Below are positions 51,658-60,822 of a stretch of 64,000 nt of DNA, piece after piece (position 1 is the stretch's first letter; each line of letters opens with the position of its first letter). The notes under the pieces were generated by a model, which was given only the letters and a program-made list of their open reading frames with translations, was not told the origin of the DNA and searched no databases. Origin of the DNA: Photobacterium sp. JCM 19050 (lineage in GTDB: Bacteria; Pseudomonadota; Gammaproteobacteria; Enterobacterales; Vibrionaceae); contig BAXG01000014.1 of the NCBI GenBank assembly GCA_001310455.1, positions 1 through 64,000 on the forward strand, in the 5' to 3' direction. The translations under genes were made by a program, and so were the position numbers.

Positions 51658-54444
51658 ATGAAACGACTTAACAATTTTGCTCTAGCTGCTATTTTGGCTG
51701 GCATTCCGATCGCGCAATCTCAAGCAGCGCCAGCGGAGACAGGTGACCGGAGAAATCTTGCACTTGCTGGCTATGCAACACAAAGCTCTGAATATCAGGG
51801 AAAATCTGCAGATCGTGCAAACGATGGAATTACTAACGGCAGATATAGTGGCGACTCGATCGCAATGACAAGCCGTGAATCTGAGGCATGGTGGCAACTC
51901 GATTTGAACTCGGTGAAATCGCTGAATGAAATCAATGTATTTTTCCGTTCGGATAACTGCTGTGGTTCACGCAATGACAATATCAACCTCTATTTTGCAA
52001 ATTTCGATATGTCAGGCATGAGCAATGCCGAATTGCAATCTAACCCCGGGGTAAAACATTACAGTTACACCAATACCCCTGCTGAACTCTCTCAGCAATT
52101 GGATATTCAGTCTCGTTACGTGATGATCAAACAACAAGGCACTGAATATTTAGAAATCGCTGAAGTTGAACTCTTTAACGATGAAACGCTGCCGCCGCTC
52201 GAAACGCAAAAGTTTTTGGACCGAAACCGGTATGGCATGTTTATCCACTACAACATGTCAACGTATTCTGGAGCTCAGTGGGCGTCTCCAAATGCGAACC
52301 CCCGTGCGTTTAATCCCAGCAATCTCGACACAGACCAATGGGCTAAAGTCGCTGCTGATGCAGGTATGACCTACGCTGTGCTTACGGCTAAACACCACGA
52401 CGGTTTTTCTATCTGGGACACAGACCTCAACGATCACAACTCAATGGTTTCACCTTGTAACTGTGACGTTGTAGAGCAATACATGAAAAGTTTCCGTGCC
52501 GCAGGTGTTGAGCCGTCAATTTACTTCTCAATTTGGGATAAATATGAAGGTTATGTTCCTGATCCACAGGACAAAACCTACCGCGGAAACACTGCCTGGA
52601 AACAAAATCCGCGATATTTGAAAAATCAACTTCGTGAACTGTTAACACGTTACGGCACAATTCCGCTGCTTTGGTTCGACGGTTGGGGTACTTTTGCTGA
52701 CTACAAATACGTCGAGTTTCAGGGAATGCGGGATTTCATTCGCCATGTCAGCCCGACAACACTTATTGTTAACAACGACCGAATCCGTAACCACGAAACC
52801 AAAGATATTATTTCTTTTGAAGAAGGTGGACCGATGAAAGAGGTTGATTCAACCCATCCTCTTACACAGGGTCTGAAATGGATGTACTCTGCACGGGCAT
52901 CCAACATTTGGTTCTCCTATGGATCATCTGGCATACCAAAACACGACGAGATCATAGCCAAGAGCGTGGACGCGTTACGTGAATCTCCTAATGGCACTTA
53001 CCTGCTCAACGTTGGTCCGACCACACATGGAACCATTCCTCAAGTCCACATCGACCAGCTTCAATCAGTGAAAAAACTGGCTAAACAGATGGAAATCTCT
53101 GACAGTTGGATCCCGGGCAAAAACATTGCCCAGAACAAATCCACGTCTCAGAGCTCCACTAATGGCGGTATGAAAAGCACCAAAGCGGTTGATGGTGAAA
53201 AATCCGGACGTGCAACGTTCTTGGTGAACGGCCAGCGCACTAATAAGGGCTCGCTTGCTCACACAAATTCCGACCAACACCCTTGGTGGCAAGTCGATTT
53301 GGGTAATTCCGAGCACGTTGATGAAATTCGTGTCTGGACCCGCCTGGATTCCTGCTGTGAAACTCGCCTTGGCACAATCGCGGTACACTGGAGTGATTCT
53401 CCTATTACAGGAAACCTTTGGGATAACCAAGGTAATGTGAATGTTACCGAGAATGTCCAGGTGATTGATACCACTGACCAGGTCGCTGTAAGAGTACCGG
53501 TAAATGGTCCCGCCAGATATGTCCGTGTTGAGCGTCAAGATGCCGGTTATCTTGAATTGAGTGAAGTTGAGGTGCTTCAGTTTGAAAGAAGCCTGACTAA
53601 AGGTGCTACCGCGTCACAAAGCTCCACCGCTTATGGTGGCGTCGCACAACGCGCTATTGACCAGAATATCTCAGGCAACTATGCAAGTCGCAGTGTGACT
53701 CACACTGGTGAAGAAGATTCACCATGGTGGGAAGTGGATCTCGGTGACGTGAAAGAGATCGACAACATCGGCATACACAACCGTATCGACGGTCAATTGG
53801 GTAAGCGCCTCTCGGATGTTTACATACTGACGTCTGAGAGCAGCATGCAAGGCCGGTCTTTGGACGATCTCCTCGCTGACAGTGAAGTAACCCAATTCTA
53901 CAAAGATCAGGTACTGAACGAATGGACAGTGGATACCACTGCACCAGCGCGTTACGTCAGGGTTCAAAAAGCATCGCCAGGGTTCCTGTCGCTTGCAGAG
54001 GTGAGTGTTGTTGGCAGACCAGAAATCGGCAACAACCTTGCTCTCAACAGAGACGCATACCAGATCTCTACTAACGGTGGGAATGACGCTTCAAGAGCCG
54101 TTAACGGAAACACTGACGGTAAAACATCCGCAATCACCACAGGCGTGGATGCTCCATGGTGGTATGTCGACTTAGGTACATCGAAAAGAGTGAGCAAAGT
54201 GACCATTTATAACCGCCGCTCTGACCCTACAATGCTCGACAGCGCTTATGTTCTTCTCTTTGATCAACTCCCAGACTTGGATGGATCAATGGTGAATAAC
54301 ATCAACAAAGCGAAACGAGCGTTCAGGATTAATGTTGCTGATGATATTGAAGAACTGCATCTACCTGGTCACCTGGCACGTTATGTAGTGATTCAGAAAG
54401 AATCCAGCAGGCCTCTGGCACTGTCCGAAATTGTTGTTGAGTAA
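51658..54444 (+). CDS. GH29 alpha-L-fucosidase with four discoidin domains
   Basis: Secreted or surface enzyme of 928 residues that should remove terminal fucose from glycans. The signal peptide ends near AQSQA. Domain order: discoidin (~30-180), GH29 catalytic domain (~185-470) and three more discoidin domains (~490-650, 655-790, 795-928). GH29 hallmarks are RYGMFIHYNMSTYSGAQW, LTAKHHDGFSIWDT and the nucleophile in LLWFDGWG (Asp341). An internal ATG is used as the start because it opens the signal peptide, and an ATG at 51643 is the alternative. The extra discoidin domains suggest strong binding to host or algal glycans. Intact. Confidence 0.9.
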   Translation: MKRLNNFALAAILAGIPIAQSQAAPAETGDRRNLALAGYATQSSEYQGKSADRANDGITNGRYSGDSIAMTSRESEAWWQLDLNSVKSLNEINVFFRSDNCCGSRNDNINLYFANFDMSGMSNAELQSNPGVKHYSYTNTPAELSQQLDIQSRYVMIKQQGTEYLEIAEVELFNDETLPPLETQKFLDRNRYGMFIHYNMSTYSGAQWASPNANPRAFNPSNLDTDQWAKVAADAGMTYAVLTAKHHDGFSIWDTDLNDHNSMVSPCNCDVVEQYMKSFRAAGVEPSIYFSIWDKYEGYVPDPQDKTYRGNTAWKQNPRYLKNQLRELLTRYGTIPLLWFDGWGTFADYKYVEFQGMRDFIRHVSPTTLIVNNDRIRNHETKDIISFEEGGPMKEVDSTHPLTQGLKWMYSARASNIWFSYGSSGIPKHDEIIAKSVDALRESPNGTYLLNVGPTTHGTIPQVHIDQLQSVKKLAKQMEISDSWIPGKNIAQNKSTSQSSTNGGMKSTKAVDGEKSGRATFLVNGQRTNKGSLAHTNSDQHPWWQVDLGNSEHVDEIRVWTRLDSCCETRLGTIAVHWSDSPITGNLWDNQGNVNVTENVQVIDTTDQVAVRVPVNGPARYVRVERQDAGYLELSEVEVLQFERSLTKGATASQSSTAYGGVAQRAIDQNISGNYASRSVTHTGEEDSPWWEVDLGDVKEIDNIGIHNRIDGQLGKRLSDVYILTSESSMQGRSLDDLLADSEVTQFYKDQVLNEWTVDTTAPARYVRVQKASPGFLSLAEVSVVGRPEIGNNLALNRDAYQISTNGGNDASRAVNGNTDGKTSAITTGVDAPWWYVDLGTSKRVSKVTIYNRRSDPTMLDSAYVLLFDQLPDLDGSMVNNINKAKRAFRINVADDIEELHLPGHLARYVVIQKESSRPLALSEIVVE

Positions 54445-54480
54445 AATCACTGCATACAGACAGAGTTGTTAAATAGTAAA

Positions 54481-54506
54481 AATGCTGCTTCGGCAGCATT
54501 TTTTAT
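54481..54506. terminator. Bidirectional terminator between fucosidase and AcoR-type genes
   Basis: AATGCTGC, a TTCG loop and GCAGCATT, with A-rich sequence on one side and T-rich on the other. It serves the convergent fucosidase and regulator genes. Confidence 0.88.
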
Positions 54507-56385
54507 TTCACACCCAAATCCTTCAGGCGTTTATAGATTGTGTTGCGGCTCACACCCAAAGCAGAAGCCGTTTTGCTGATATTCCCGCCAAATGCGGCAT
54601 AGACTTTTGGTAATGATTCGCGCCAGTCAGCGTCCTCCTCGACCTGAATATCCACATCATCCGTCTCGGACACAGACGCTTGCAGGTCAAGGTAAAAATC
54701 ATCCGGCAAATGATGCGGTGAAATCTCATCCCCCGCCGACATCACGGTTGCAACCCTTAGTACGTTGTAGAGTTGGCGGATGTTACCCGGCCAGTTATGG
54801 CTTTCAAAAAGGTTGAAAACTTCTTCACTGATTTCGGTCTGCCCGTCGTATTCATCCAAAGAGCGGAGCACCGTTTCAGCCAGTGAGCGCAAATCTTCCC
54901 GTTCCCTTAACGAAGGCAAGAAAACCGTCAGGCCATTCACACGGTAATAGAGGTCGTCGCGGAAACGCTGCTGTTTTACCAGGTTGCGCAAAGGTTGGTG
55001 CGTTGCACACACCAGCCGGAAATCAACCGGGTAGCTTTCTGAACTGCCAAGTGGTGTCACCCGTTTTTCCTGCAAAACCCTGAGCAAACGGGCTTGCACG
55101 TTCAAAGGCATGTCCCCTATTTCGTCCAGGAACAGTGTGCCACCGTCGGCGCGACGGATATGACCGGTACTCCCCTTCTGGTTAGCGCCGGTAAACGCAC
55201 CCTTTACGTATCCGAAGAGTTCCGACTCCACCAGCTCTGTGGGGATTGCCGCGCAATTCACTGCCACCAGCTCTTTATCAGAGCGCGGAGAAGATGCGTG
55301 AAATGCGGTAACAAACACCTCTTTGCCAACGCCGGTTTCCCCCTGGATAAGCAGCGGGATATCACTGTGGACCACATTCAGCCCCTGCTCCACCGCACGT
55401 TGCATCTTCTGATCACCAAGCGCCAGTGACATCAGTGCCTGAGGGTCACCAAAATCCTGAGGTGAGATCTTCGGTTGCCGGGCATCCTTCACCGCCCTGT
55501 GCTTTCGGATATCCGCCACGCTGCCCCGGGCCTGTGACACAGCCGGTTTACGGATGACCGCAAATAATGGGTAGTTGGCCAGGCAATTAAAGTTGAGCAC
55601 CTGACGCTCCGGATGCGCACTGAGTTGGAGAGGCTTGATACCTGTCACCTGTTCGATAGCCAGCCCCTTTAACTCAGTTCCCATCAGCAAGTCCGCCCGA
55701 CGGTTTGAGGCAACGATCCGGCCTTCCTCATCAAATACCAGTAACCCGGACCACTGGCTGTCAATGTTGTCCGGATTGGTATTGAAAATGAAAAGGTAAT
55801 AGTGCTGACGGTAGGTTGCGATAATAAGCTGGTTTTCCACCGCCTGCGTCATCACCCTTACCATGCCGTTGACATGGGTGGTGGGCAGGTACGCATCGCT
55901 GGAAATATTGAGGACTCCGACCACTTCACGGCGGGAATCGAAAATAGGTGCTGCGGAAGCGCTCATGTAACGGTTCGCAACCAGGTAGTGTTCATCTCGC
56001 CCGACTTCTATGGCTTTTCCGGTTGCAAGTGCCGTCCCGATAGCATTTGTGCCGTTATACTGTTCCACCCAGGACGTACCCGGCTCAAAAAGGCTTCTCT
56101 CCATTTGCGTAATAAAGGATGGACGCCCCAAGAGTTGATAAGGTTGCCGTACTGATCAGCCAGCAGCACAAGGCTGTTGCTGTTTACAAGGATGTTTTCG
56201 TAGTAAGGCAGCACCTGCTCTTCGGTTGCCACAATCAGGTCCCGGGTTCCCTCCCGAGCGTCTTCTCGCTCGCCCCGATTAAGCTGAACAATCTGCGGCC
56301 GGCTTTGCGGTTTTAAGCCAAAATCCTTACATCTCACCCAGGATTCATGAATCGCTCGCTGGTGATTGAGTTGTTCTTTGCTCAT
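54503..56385 (-). CDS. Sigma-54-dependent activator, AcoR type (frameshifted)
   Basis: About 628 residues. An N-terminal GAF-like sensory region (NGTNAIGTALATGKAIEVGRDEHY) and a PAS-like part lead to an AAA+ domain with GETGVGKEVF, the sigma-54 loop GAFTGA, and FLDEIGDMP. It ends in a Fis-type helix-turn-helix (SKTASALGVSRNTIYKRL). The frame breaks near 56125 and is repaired by one G (SWGRPSFITQ). It is divergent from the glycerol-type ABC operon, which has a sigma-54-like promoter, and should activate it. The effector is probably a small polyol or ketol, as for AcoR. Confidence 0.88.
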
Positions 56386-56425
56386 TATTTCCCCGGATTC
56401 ATGCGCGAATACGAACGTTAAGGCG

Positions 56426-56506
56426 GTGTTAATTGTTGTTCACTTGATGTTAACACTTAACAATTACTTCGGATCATCTTTTTTTAACAATCTAGCGAAT
56501 TGTGTT
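56426..56506. promoter_or_regulatory. Candidate enhancer sites for the AcoR-type activator
   Basis: Repeated AACAAT/ATTGTT half-sites: GTTAATTGTT at 56428, TTAACAATTA at 56457, and AACAAT...ATTGTGTT at 56486-56506. They lie 55 to 135 bases before the sigma-54-like promoter, as expected for upstream activator sites. Assignment is inference from position and symmetry. Confidence 0.4.
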
Positions 56507-56560
56507 TTATATAATTGATATAAATGATTTTTTAGATTTTTTAATACTCTGAAACACACT

Positions 56561-56576
56561 TGGCATGCTACTCGCA
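56561..56576 (+). promoter_or_regulatory. Sigma-54-like promoter of the glycerol-type ABC operon
   Basis: TGGCATGCTACTCGCA has the invariant GG (-24) and GC (-12) at correct spacing, with two departures from TGGCAC-N5-TTGC. It lies 43 bases before the first ATPase start, and a sigma-54 activator gene is divergent. Confidence 0.7.
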
Positions 56577-56618
56577 ATCTGTACCCGGAATGGAATCACG
56601 CCAAGGAGTACAAACGAG

Positions 56619-57719
56619 ATGGCGCTCGTATTAGAAAATGTGAACCGGATAGTCGATGGCGAGCATTGGATCAAAGATGCAAACCTTTCTCTCGATCCTG
56701 GGTCTTTTAATGTTCTGCTCGGACGCACCTTAGCGGGCAAAACGACATTGATGCGTATTATGGCTGGGCTGGATCGCCCTAATAGCGGACGCGTCCTTTT
56801 TCATGGTGTGGATGTAACTGGTGTACCGGTGCGTGAGCGCAATGTATCGATGGTGTACCAACAATTTATCAATTACCCCAACCTGACCGTATTCGACAAC
56901 ATCGCCTCCCCCCTGCGCCTGGAAAAACTCAAAGATGAAGAAATCAAAGAGCGTGTATATGCCGTTGCCAAGATGCTGCATATCGACCCATTTTTAAAGC
57001 GTCTCCCGCTTGAACTGTCTGGCGGCCAGCAGCAGCGTACCGCTATGGCGCGGGCACTGGTGAAGGATGCTGACCTTATTTTGTTCGATGAGCCGCTGGT
57101 TAACCTTGATTACAAACTGCGGGAAGAACTGCGCCAGGAAATGCGTGAGTTGTTCGCAGAGCGCAATACCATCGCTGTCTATGCCACCACCGAACCCAAC
57201 GAGGCGCTGGCCTTGGGTGGCAATGTTGTTCTTCTCCATGAAGGCGAGGTGTTGCAGCATGGCCCCACACCGGAGGTTTACCACAACCCGGCCAGCGTGG
57301 CGGCAGCAGAGCTGTTTGGCGAGCCGCCGATCAACCTTATCAGCGGCACAGTCAGCGAGAAGACCGTCTCTTTTGCTGATTACGTCCACTTCCCTCTGAA
57401 CACCGATCTGGGCGACTTACCCACCGGTCATTATCAGTTCGGTATTCGCCCCAACCACCTTTCACTGGTTCCCGGCAATGACGACGACCTTGAACTGTCG
57501 GTGGATGTCGAACTGGCAGAAATCAGCGGTAGCGAAACCTTTTTGCACGTCAGGAACCGAAATTTTTCGCTGGTATTGCACCTTCCCGGTGTTCATGACT
57601 ACGCCGTGGACGAAAAGATTAAAATTTATGTCCCAACACACAAGTTGTACGTGTTTTCCCAGGACAACCAACTCATCCAGGCGGCTCGCCGCGTGAAGGA
57701 GGGAATTCACTATGGCTGA
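56619..57719 (+). CDS. glpS: Glycerol-type ABC transporter ATPase GlpS-like
   Basis: A 366-residue ATPase, one of two different ATPases in this operon. Walker A (LLGRTLAGKTT), LSGGQQQRTAMARA and Walker B (LILFDEPLVNLD) are present. The switch histidine region reads YATTEPNEAL instead of VTHDQ-EA, so the histidine is missing. The gene order matches the Rhizobium glpSTPQUV glycerol importer (its glpT and glpQ are unrelated to the E. coli genes of those names). ATG 56619 follows AAGGAG. It overlaps the next ATPase gene by eight bases. Confidence 0.83.
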   Translation: MALVLENVNRIVDGEHWIKDANLSLDPGSFNVLLGRTLAGKTTLMRIMAGLDRPNSGRVLFHGVDVTGVPVRERNVSMVYQQFINYPNLTVFDNIASPLRLEKLKDEEIKERVYAVAKMLHIDPFLKRLPLELSGGQQQRTAMARALVKDADLILFDEPLVNLDYKLREELRQEMRELFAERNTIAVYATTEPNEALALGGNVVLLHEGEVLQHGPTPEVYHNPASVAAAELFGEPPINLISGTVSEKTVSFADYVHFPLNTDLGDLPTGHYQFGIRPNHLSLVPGNDDDLELSVDVELAEISGSETFLHVRNRNFSLVLHLPGVHDYAVDEKIKIYVPTHKLYVFSQDNQLIQAARRVKEGIHYG

Positions 57720-58851
57720 AATCCGGCTTGAATCTCTGGCACACAGTTACTCGGCCGACCCTCAGTCGGTCGATGACTATGCGATACGCCGTATGAACCA
57801 TGTTTGGGCAGACGGCGGTGCCTATGCGCTGCTGGGCCCTTCCGGCTGTGGCAAAAGTACCATGCTGAACATCATTTCCGGCCTGCTTCGCCCCTCAGAA
57901 GGCTTCGTGAAGTTTGACGGTATTGACGTGAAGGAGTTGGAGCCGCAGGAACGAAACATCGCGCAGGTTTTCCAGTTCCCCGTCATTTACGACACCATGA
58001 CGGTGTTTGATAACCTCGCTTTCCCACTGCGCAACATGAAGGCACCAGAAGCCAAAATCCGGTCTAAAGTCACCGAGATTGCAGAAATTCTGGAGCTGAC
58101 ACCGGTACTGAAGAAGAAAGCACAGCACCTGAGCGCAGACGAAAAGCAAAAAGTCTCTATGGGTCGAGGGCTGGTGCGGGATGACGTGTCTGCCATCTTG
58201 TTTGATGAACCACTGACCGTTATAGACCCGCACCTGAAATGGAAACTGCGCCGCAAGCTCAAGCAGATCCATGAGCAGTTCAATATCACCATGATTTACG
58301 TCACCCACGACCAACTGGAAGCAGCAACCTTTGCGGACAAAATTGCGGTGATGTATGACGGAGCCATTGTCCAGTTCGGAACACCACGCGAACTGTTTGA
58401 ACAGCCAAACCACACTTTTGTCGGCTTTTTTATCGGCAGCCCCGGCATGAACCTTATCGAAGTAAGCGAAGTCAGTGATGGCGTCATTTTTGACGGAATG
58501 CGTATGGCTCTCTCTTCCAGCCAGCTTTCAGCCCTGGAGGCGACCGACAGCAAAAACATCAAAGTGGGTATCCGGCCGGAGTTCGTCCACCTGTGGGATG
58601 AACAACGCGATGATGCCTGGCCGGCGTTACTGACCCATGTTGAAGACTTGGGCACCTACAAAATCCTGACACTGAAACTCGGGAACCAGACTATTAAAAC
58701 CCGTCTGGCGGAAGAAGTGGACGTACCCGAAGGCGATATCTGGGTCAGCTTCCCTTCCCAGTGGCTCAAGTTATATATCGACGAATATCTGGTGGGTGAG
58801 GAAGCAGACGAACTGCCATCAGAGGAACAAGGAGGCCCGGATGCAGCTTAA
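57712..58851 (+). CDS. glpT: Glycerol-type ABC transporter ATPase GlpT-like
   Basis: A 379-residue second ATPase. Walker A (GPSGCGKST), Walker B (AILFDEPLTVID) and switch histidine (YVTHDQLEAAT) are intact. The signature, however, reads LSADEKQKVSMGRG instead of LSGGQ. With the GlpS-like partner it should form a heterodimer. The name follows the Rhizobium glycerol importer and does not mean the E. coli glycerol-3-phosphate antiporter. It overlaps both neighbours, so the operon is tightly coupled. Confidence 0.83.
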   Translation: MAEIRLESLAHSYSADPQSVDDYAIRRMNHVWADGGAYALLGPSGCGKSTMLNIISGLLRPSEGFVKFDGIDVKELEPQERNIAQVFQFPVIYDTMTVFDNLAFPLRNMKAPEAKIRSKVTEIAEILELTPVLKKKAQHLSADEKQKVSMGRGLVRDDVSAILFDEPLTVIDPHLKWKLRRKLKQIHEQFNITMIYVTHDQLEAATFADKIAVMYDGAIVQFGTPRELFEQPNHTFVGFFIGSPGMNLIEVSEVSDGVIFDGMRMALSSSQLSALEATDSKNIKVGIRPEFVHLWDEQRDDAWPALLTHVEDLGTYKILTLKLGNQTIKTRLAEEVDVPEGDIWVSFPSQWLKLYIDEYLVGEEADELPSEEQGGPDAA

Positions 58852-59710
58852 AACTGAAGACAACCGCGCCTGGTGGCTGGTTATCCCCGTATTCCTGCTG
58901 GTGGCGTTTTCCGCCATCGTGCCCCTGATGACAGTGGTCAACTATTCCATTCAGGACATATTTGACCAGAACACTGCCTATTTTGTGGGGTCAGAGTGGT
59001 ACAAGGAAATCCTTAACGATCCGCGCCTGCACGACTCCCTGCTGCGCCAGATCATCTATTCGTTTTGTGTGCTTGCGATTGAAATCCCACTCGGCATTGC
59101 GGTGGCACTCACCATGCCAACCAAGGGTTTCAAAGCCTCGCTTACCCTGATTGTGCTCGCTGTCCCGCTGCTTATCCCCTGGAACGTGGTGGGCACTATC
59201 TGGCAGATCTTTGGCCGGGCTGATATCGGCCTGCTGGGCTGGTTCCTCAATGGCATCGGCGTGGACTATAACTACGCGTCAGACCCGATGGATGCGTGGA
59301 TTACCGTGCTGGTGATGGATGTCTGGCACTGGACATCACTGGTTGCCCTGCTCTGTTATTCCGGCCTGCGGGCAATTCCGGATGTGTACTACCAGGCAGC
59401 GAAAATCGACCGGGCATCTTCCTGGGCGGTGTTCCGCTATATCCAGTTACCGAAGCTGAAAAGCGTATTGCTCCTTGGTGTCCTGCTGCGCTTTATGGAC
59501 AGTTTTATGATTTACACCGAGCCGTTTGTCCTGACCGGAGGTGGCCCTGGTAACTCAACCACCTTCCTGTCGCAGGCACTGACCAAAATGGCAGTCGGTC
59601 AGTTTGACCTCGGCCCGGCAGCCGCTTTCTCCATCATTTATTTCCTGATCATCCTGCTGGTGTGCTGGTTGTTCTACACCTCAATGACTGCGCTGGATAA
59701 GGAGAAATAA
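58841..59710 (+). CDS. glpP: Glycerol-type ABC transporter permease GlpP-like
   Basis: An inner-membrane permease of 289 residues with about six helices. The ATPase-contact loop reads YYQAAKIDRASSWAVFRYIQLPKL. ATG 58841 follows AAGGAGG and overlaps the ATPase stop, giving the best start. It pairs with the next permease. Intact. Confidence 0.85.
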   Translation: MQLKTEDNRAWWLVIPVFLLVAFSAIVPLMTVVNYSIQDIFDQNTAYFVGSEWYKEILNDPRLHDSLLRQIIYSFCVLAIEIPLGIAVALTMPTKGFKASLTLIVLAVPLLIPWNVVGTIWQIFGRADIGLLGWFLNGIGVDYNYASDPMDAWITVLVMDVWHWTSLVALLCYSGLRAIPDVYYQAAKIDRASSWAVFRYIQLPKLKSVLLLGVLLRFMDSFMIYTEPFVLTGGGPGNSTTFLSQALTKMAVGQFDLGPAAAFSIIYFLIILLVCWLFYTSMTALDKEK

Positions 59711-59714
59711 GACC

Positions 59715-60512
59715 ATGAAACGCAAAACCATTGGCCTTTTAGCCTACATCCTTTTCCTGTTCCTGCCGGTCTACTGGCTGTTGATGATGTCGTTCAAAAC
59801 CAATGAAGAAATCCTTGGTGAGCTGACATTCTGGCCGACCAATTTCACCCTGGACAACTACGCAGTGATTTTCACCGACCCGTCCTGGTACACCGGCTAT
59901 ATCAACTCACTGATCTACGTATCGATGAACACCGTCATTTCGCTGCTGGTTGCCCTGCCGGCTGCCTATGCTTTCTCTCGGTACCGCTTTATCGGTGACA
60001 AGCATATGTTCTTTTGGCTGTTGACCAACAAGATGGCACCGCCAGCGGTATTCCTGCTGCCGTTCTTCCAGCTCTATTCTTCCGTGGGGCTGTTTGATAC
60101 CCACATTGCGGTCGCACTCGCTCACTGCCTGTTCAACGTGCCGCTGGCGGTATGGATCCTGGAAGGCTTTATGTCAGGCGTACCCAAGGAAATCGACGAA
60201 ACCGCCTACATCGACGGCTACAGTTTTCCCAAATTTTTTGTGCGGATATTCCTGCCGATGATCCGCTCCGGCATCGGGGTAACCGCCTTTTTCTGCTTTA
60301 TGTTCAGTTGGGTTGAACTGCTCCTGGCCCGGACACTGACATCCGTAAACGCCAAGCCTATCGTTGCCACCATGACTCGAACGGTCAGCGCCTCCGGGAT
60401 TGACTGGGGCGTTCTAGCAGCAGCCGGGATTCTCACCATCTTGCCGGGTCTTCTGGTGATTTGGTTTGTCCGTAACCACATCGCGAAAGGCTTCGCGCTC
60501 GGGCGTGTTTAA
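59715..60512 (+). CDS. glpQ: Glycerol-type ABC transporter permease GlpQ-like
   Basis: A 265-residue MalG-type permease with six helices. The contact loop reads DETAYIDGYSFPKFFVRIFLP. It begins five bases after the partner permease. The name follows the Rhizobium importer and is not the E. coli periplasmic phosphodiesterase. Intact. Confidence 0.85.
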   Translation: MKRKTIGLLAYILFLFLPVYWLLMMSFKTNEEILGELTFWPTNFTLDNYAVIFTDPSWYTGYINSLIYVSMNTVISLLVALPAAYAFSRYRFIGDKHMFFWLLTNKMAPPAVFLLPFFQLYSSVGLFDTHIAVALAHCLFNVPLAVWILEGFMSGVPKEIDETAYIDGYSFPKFFVRIFLPMIRSGIGVTAFFCFMFSWVELLLARTLTSVNAKPIVATMTRTVSASGIDWGVLAAAGILTILPGLLVIWFVRNHIAKGFALGRV

Positions 60513-60523
60513 GGAGAAACACT

Positions 60524-60794
60524 ATGAATTGGATGGCCTGGACACTACCCAGCGCACTGTTCTTTATCGGCATCGCTGCATTTTGCTGTCGATGACGGTA
60601 TTTGAAATCCTCAGACCTTGTGTAGAAAGAAAAGGCTTTTTGCCTATCTCGACCACACGTGGGGATCGTCTCTTTATCGGCCTGCTCAGCAGTGCTATAT
60701 CCACCTGTTCTTCATCGGAATGACTGACATCACAATCTGGGTGCCTTTCGCACTCTCCGTATTGTGGCTGACAGTTGTTCTTCGTTGGGGATAA
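60524..60794 (+). CDS. glpU: Small membrane protein DUF2160, GlpU-like (two frameshifts)
   Basis: A membrane protein of about 90 residues found only beside glycerol-type ABC importers. It starts at ATG 60524 behind AAGGAG with MNWMAWTLPSALFFIGIAAF. Frame breaks near 60584 (one T) and 60690 (one C) are repaired by one base each, restoring SAYIHLFFIGMTDI and a C-terminal helix (FALSVLWLTVVL). Its role is unknown. It may be an accessory membrane subunit. Its presence supports the glycerol-importer assignment. Confidence 0.78.
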
Positions 60795-60822
60795 GGACTA
60801 AACAGTGATAAGGAGTTCACTA

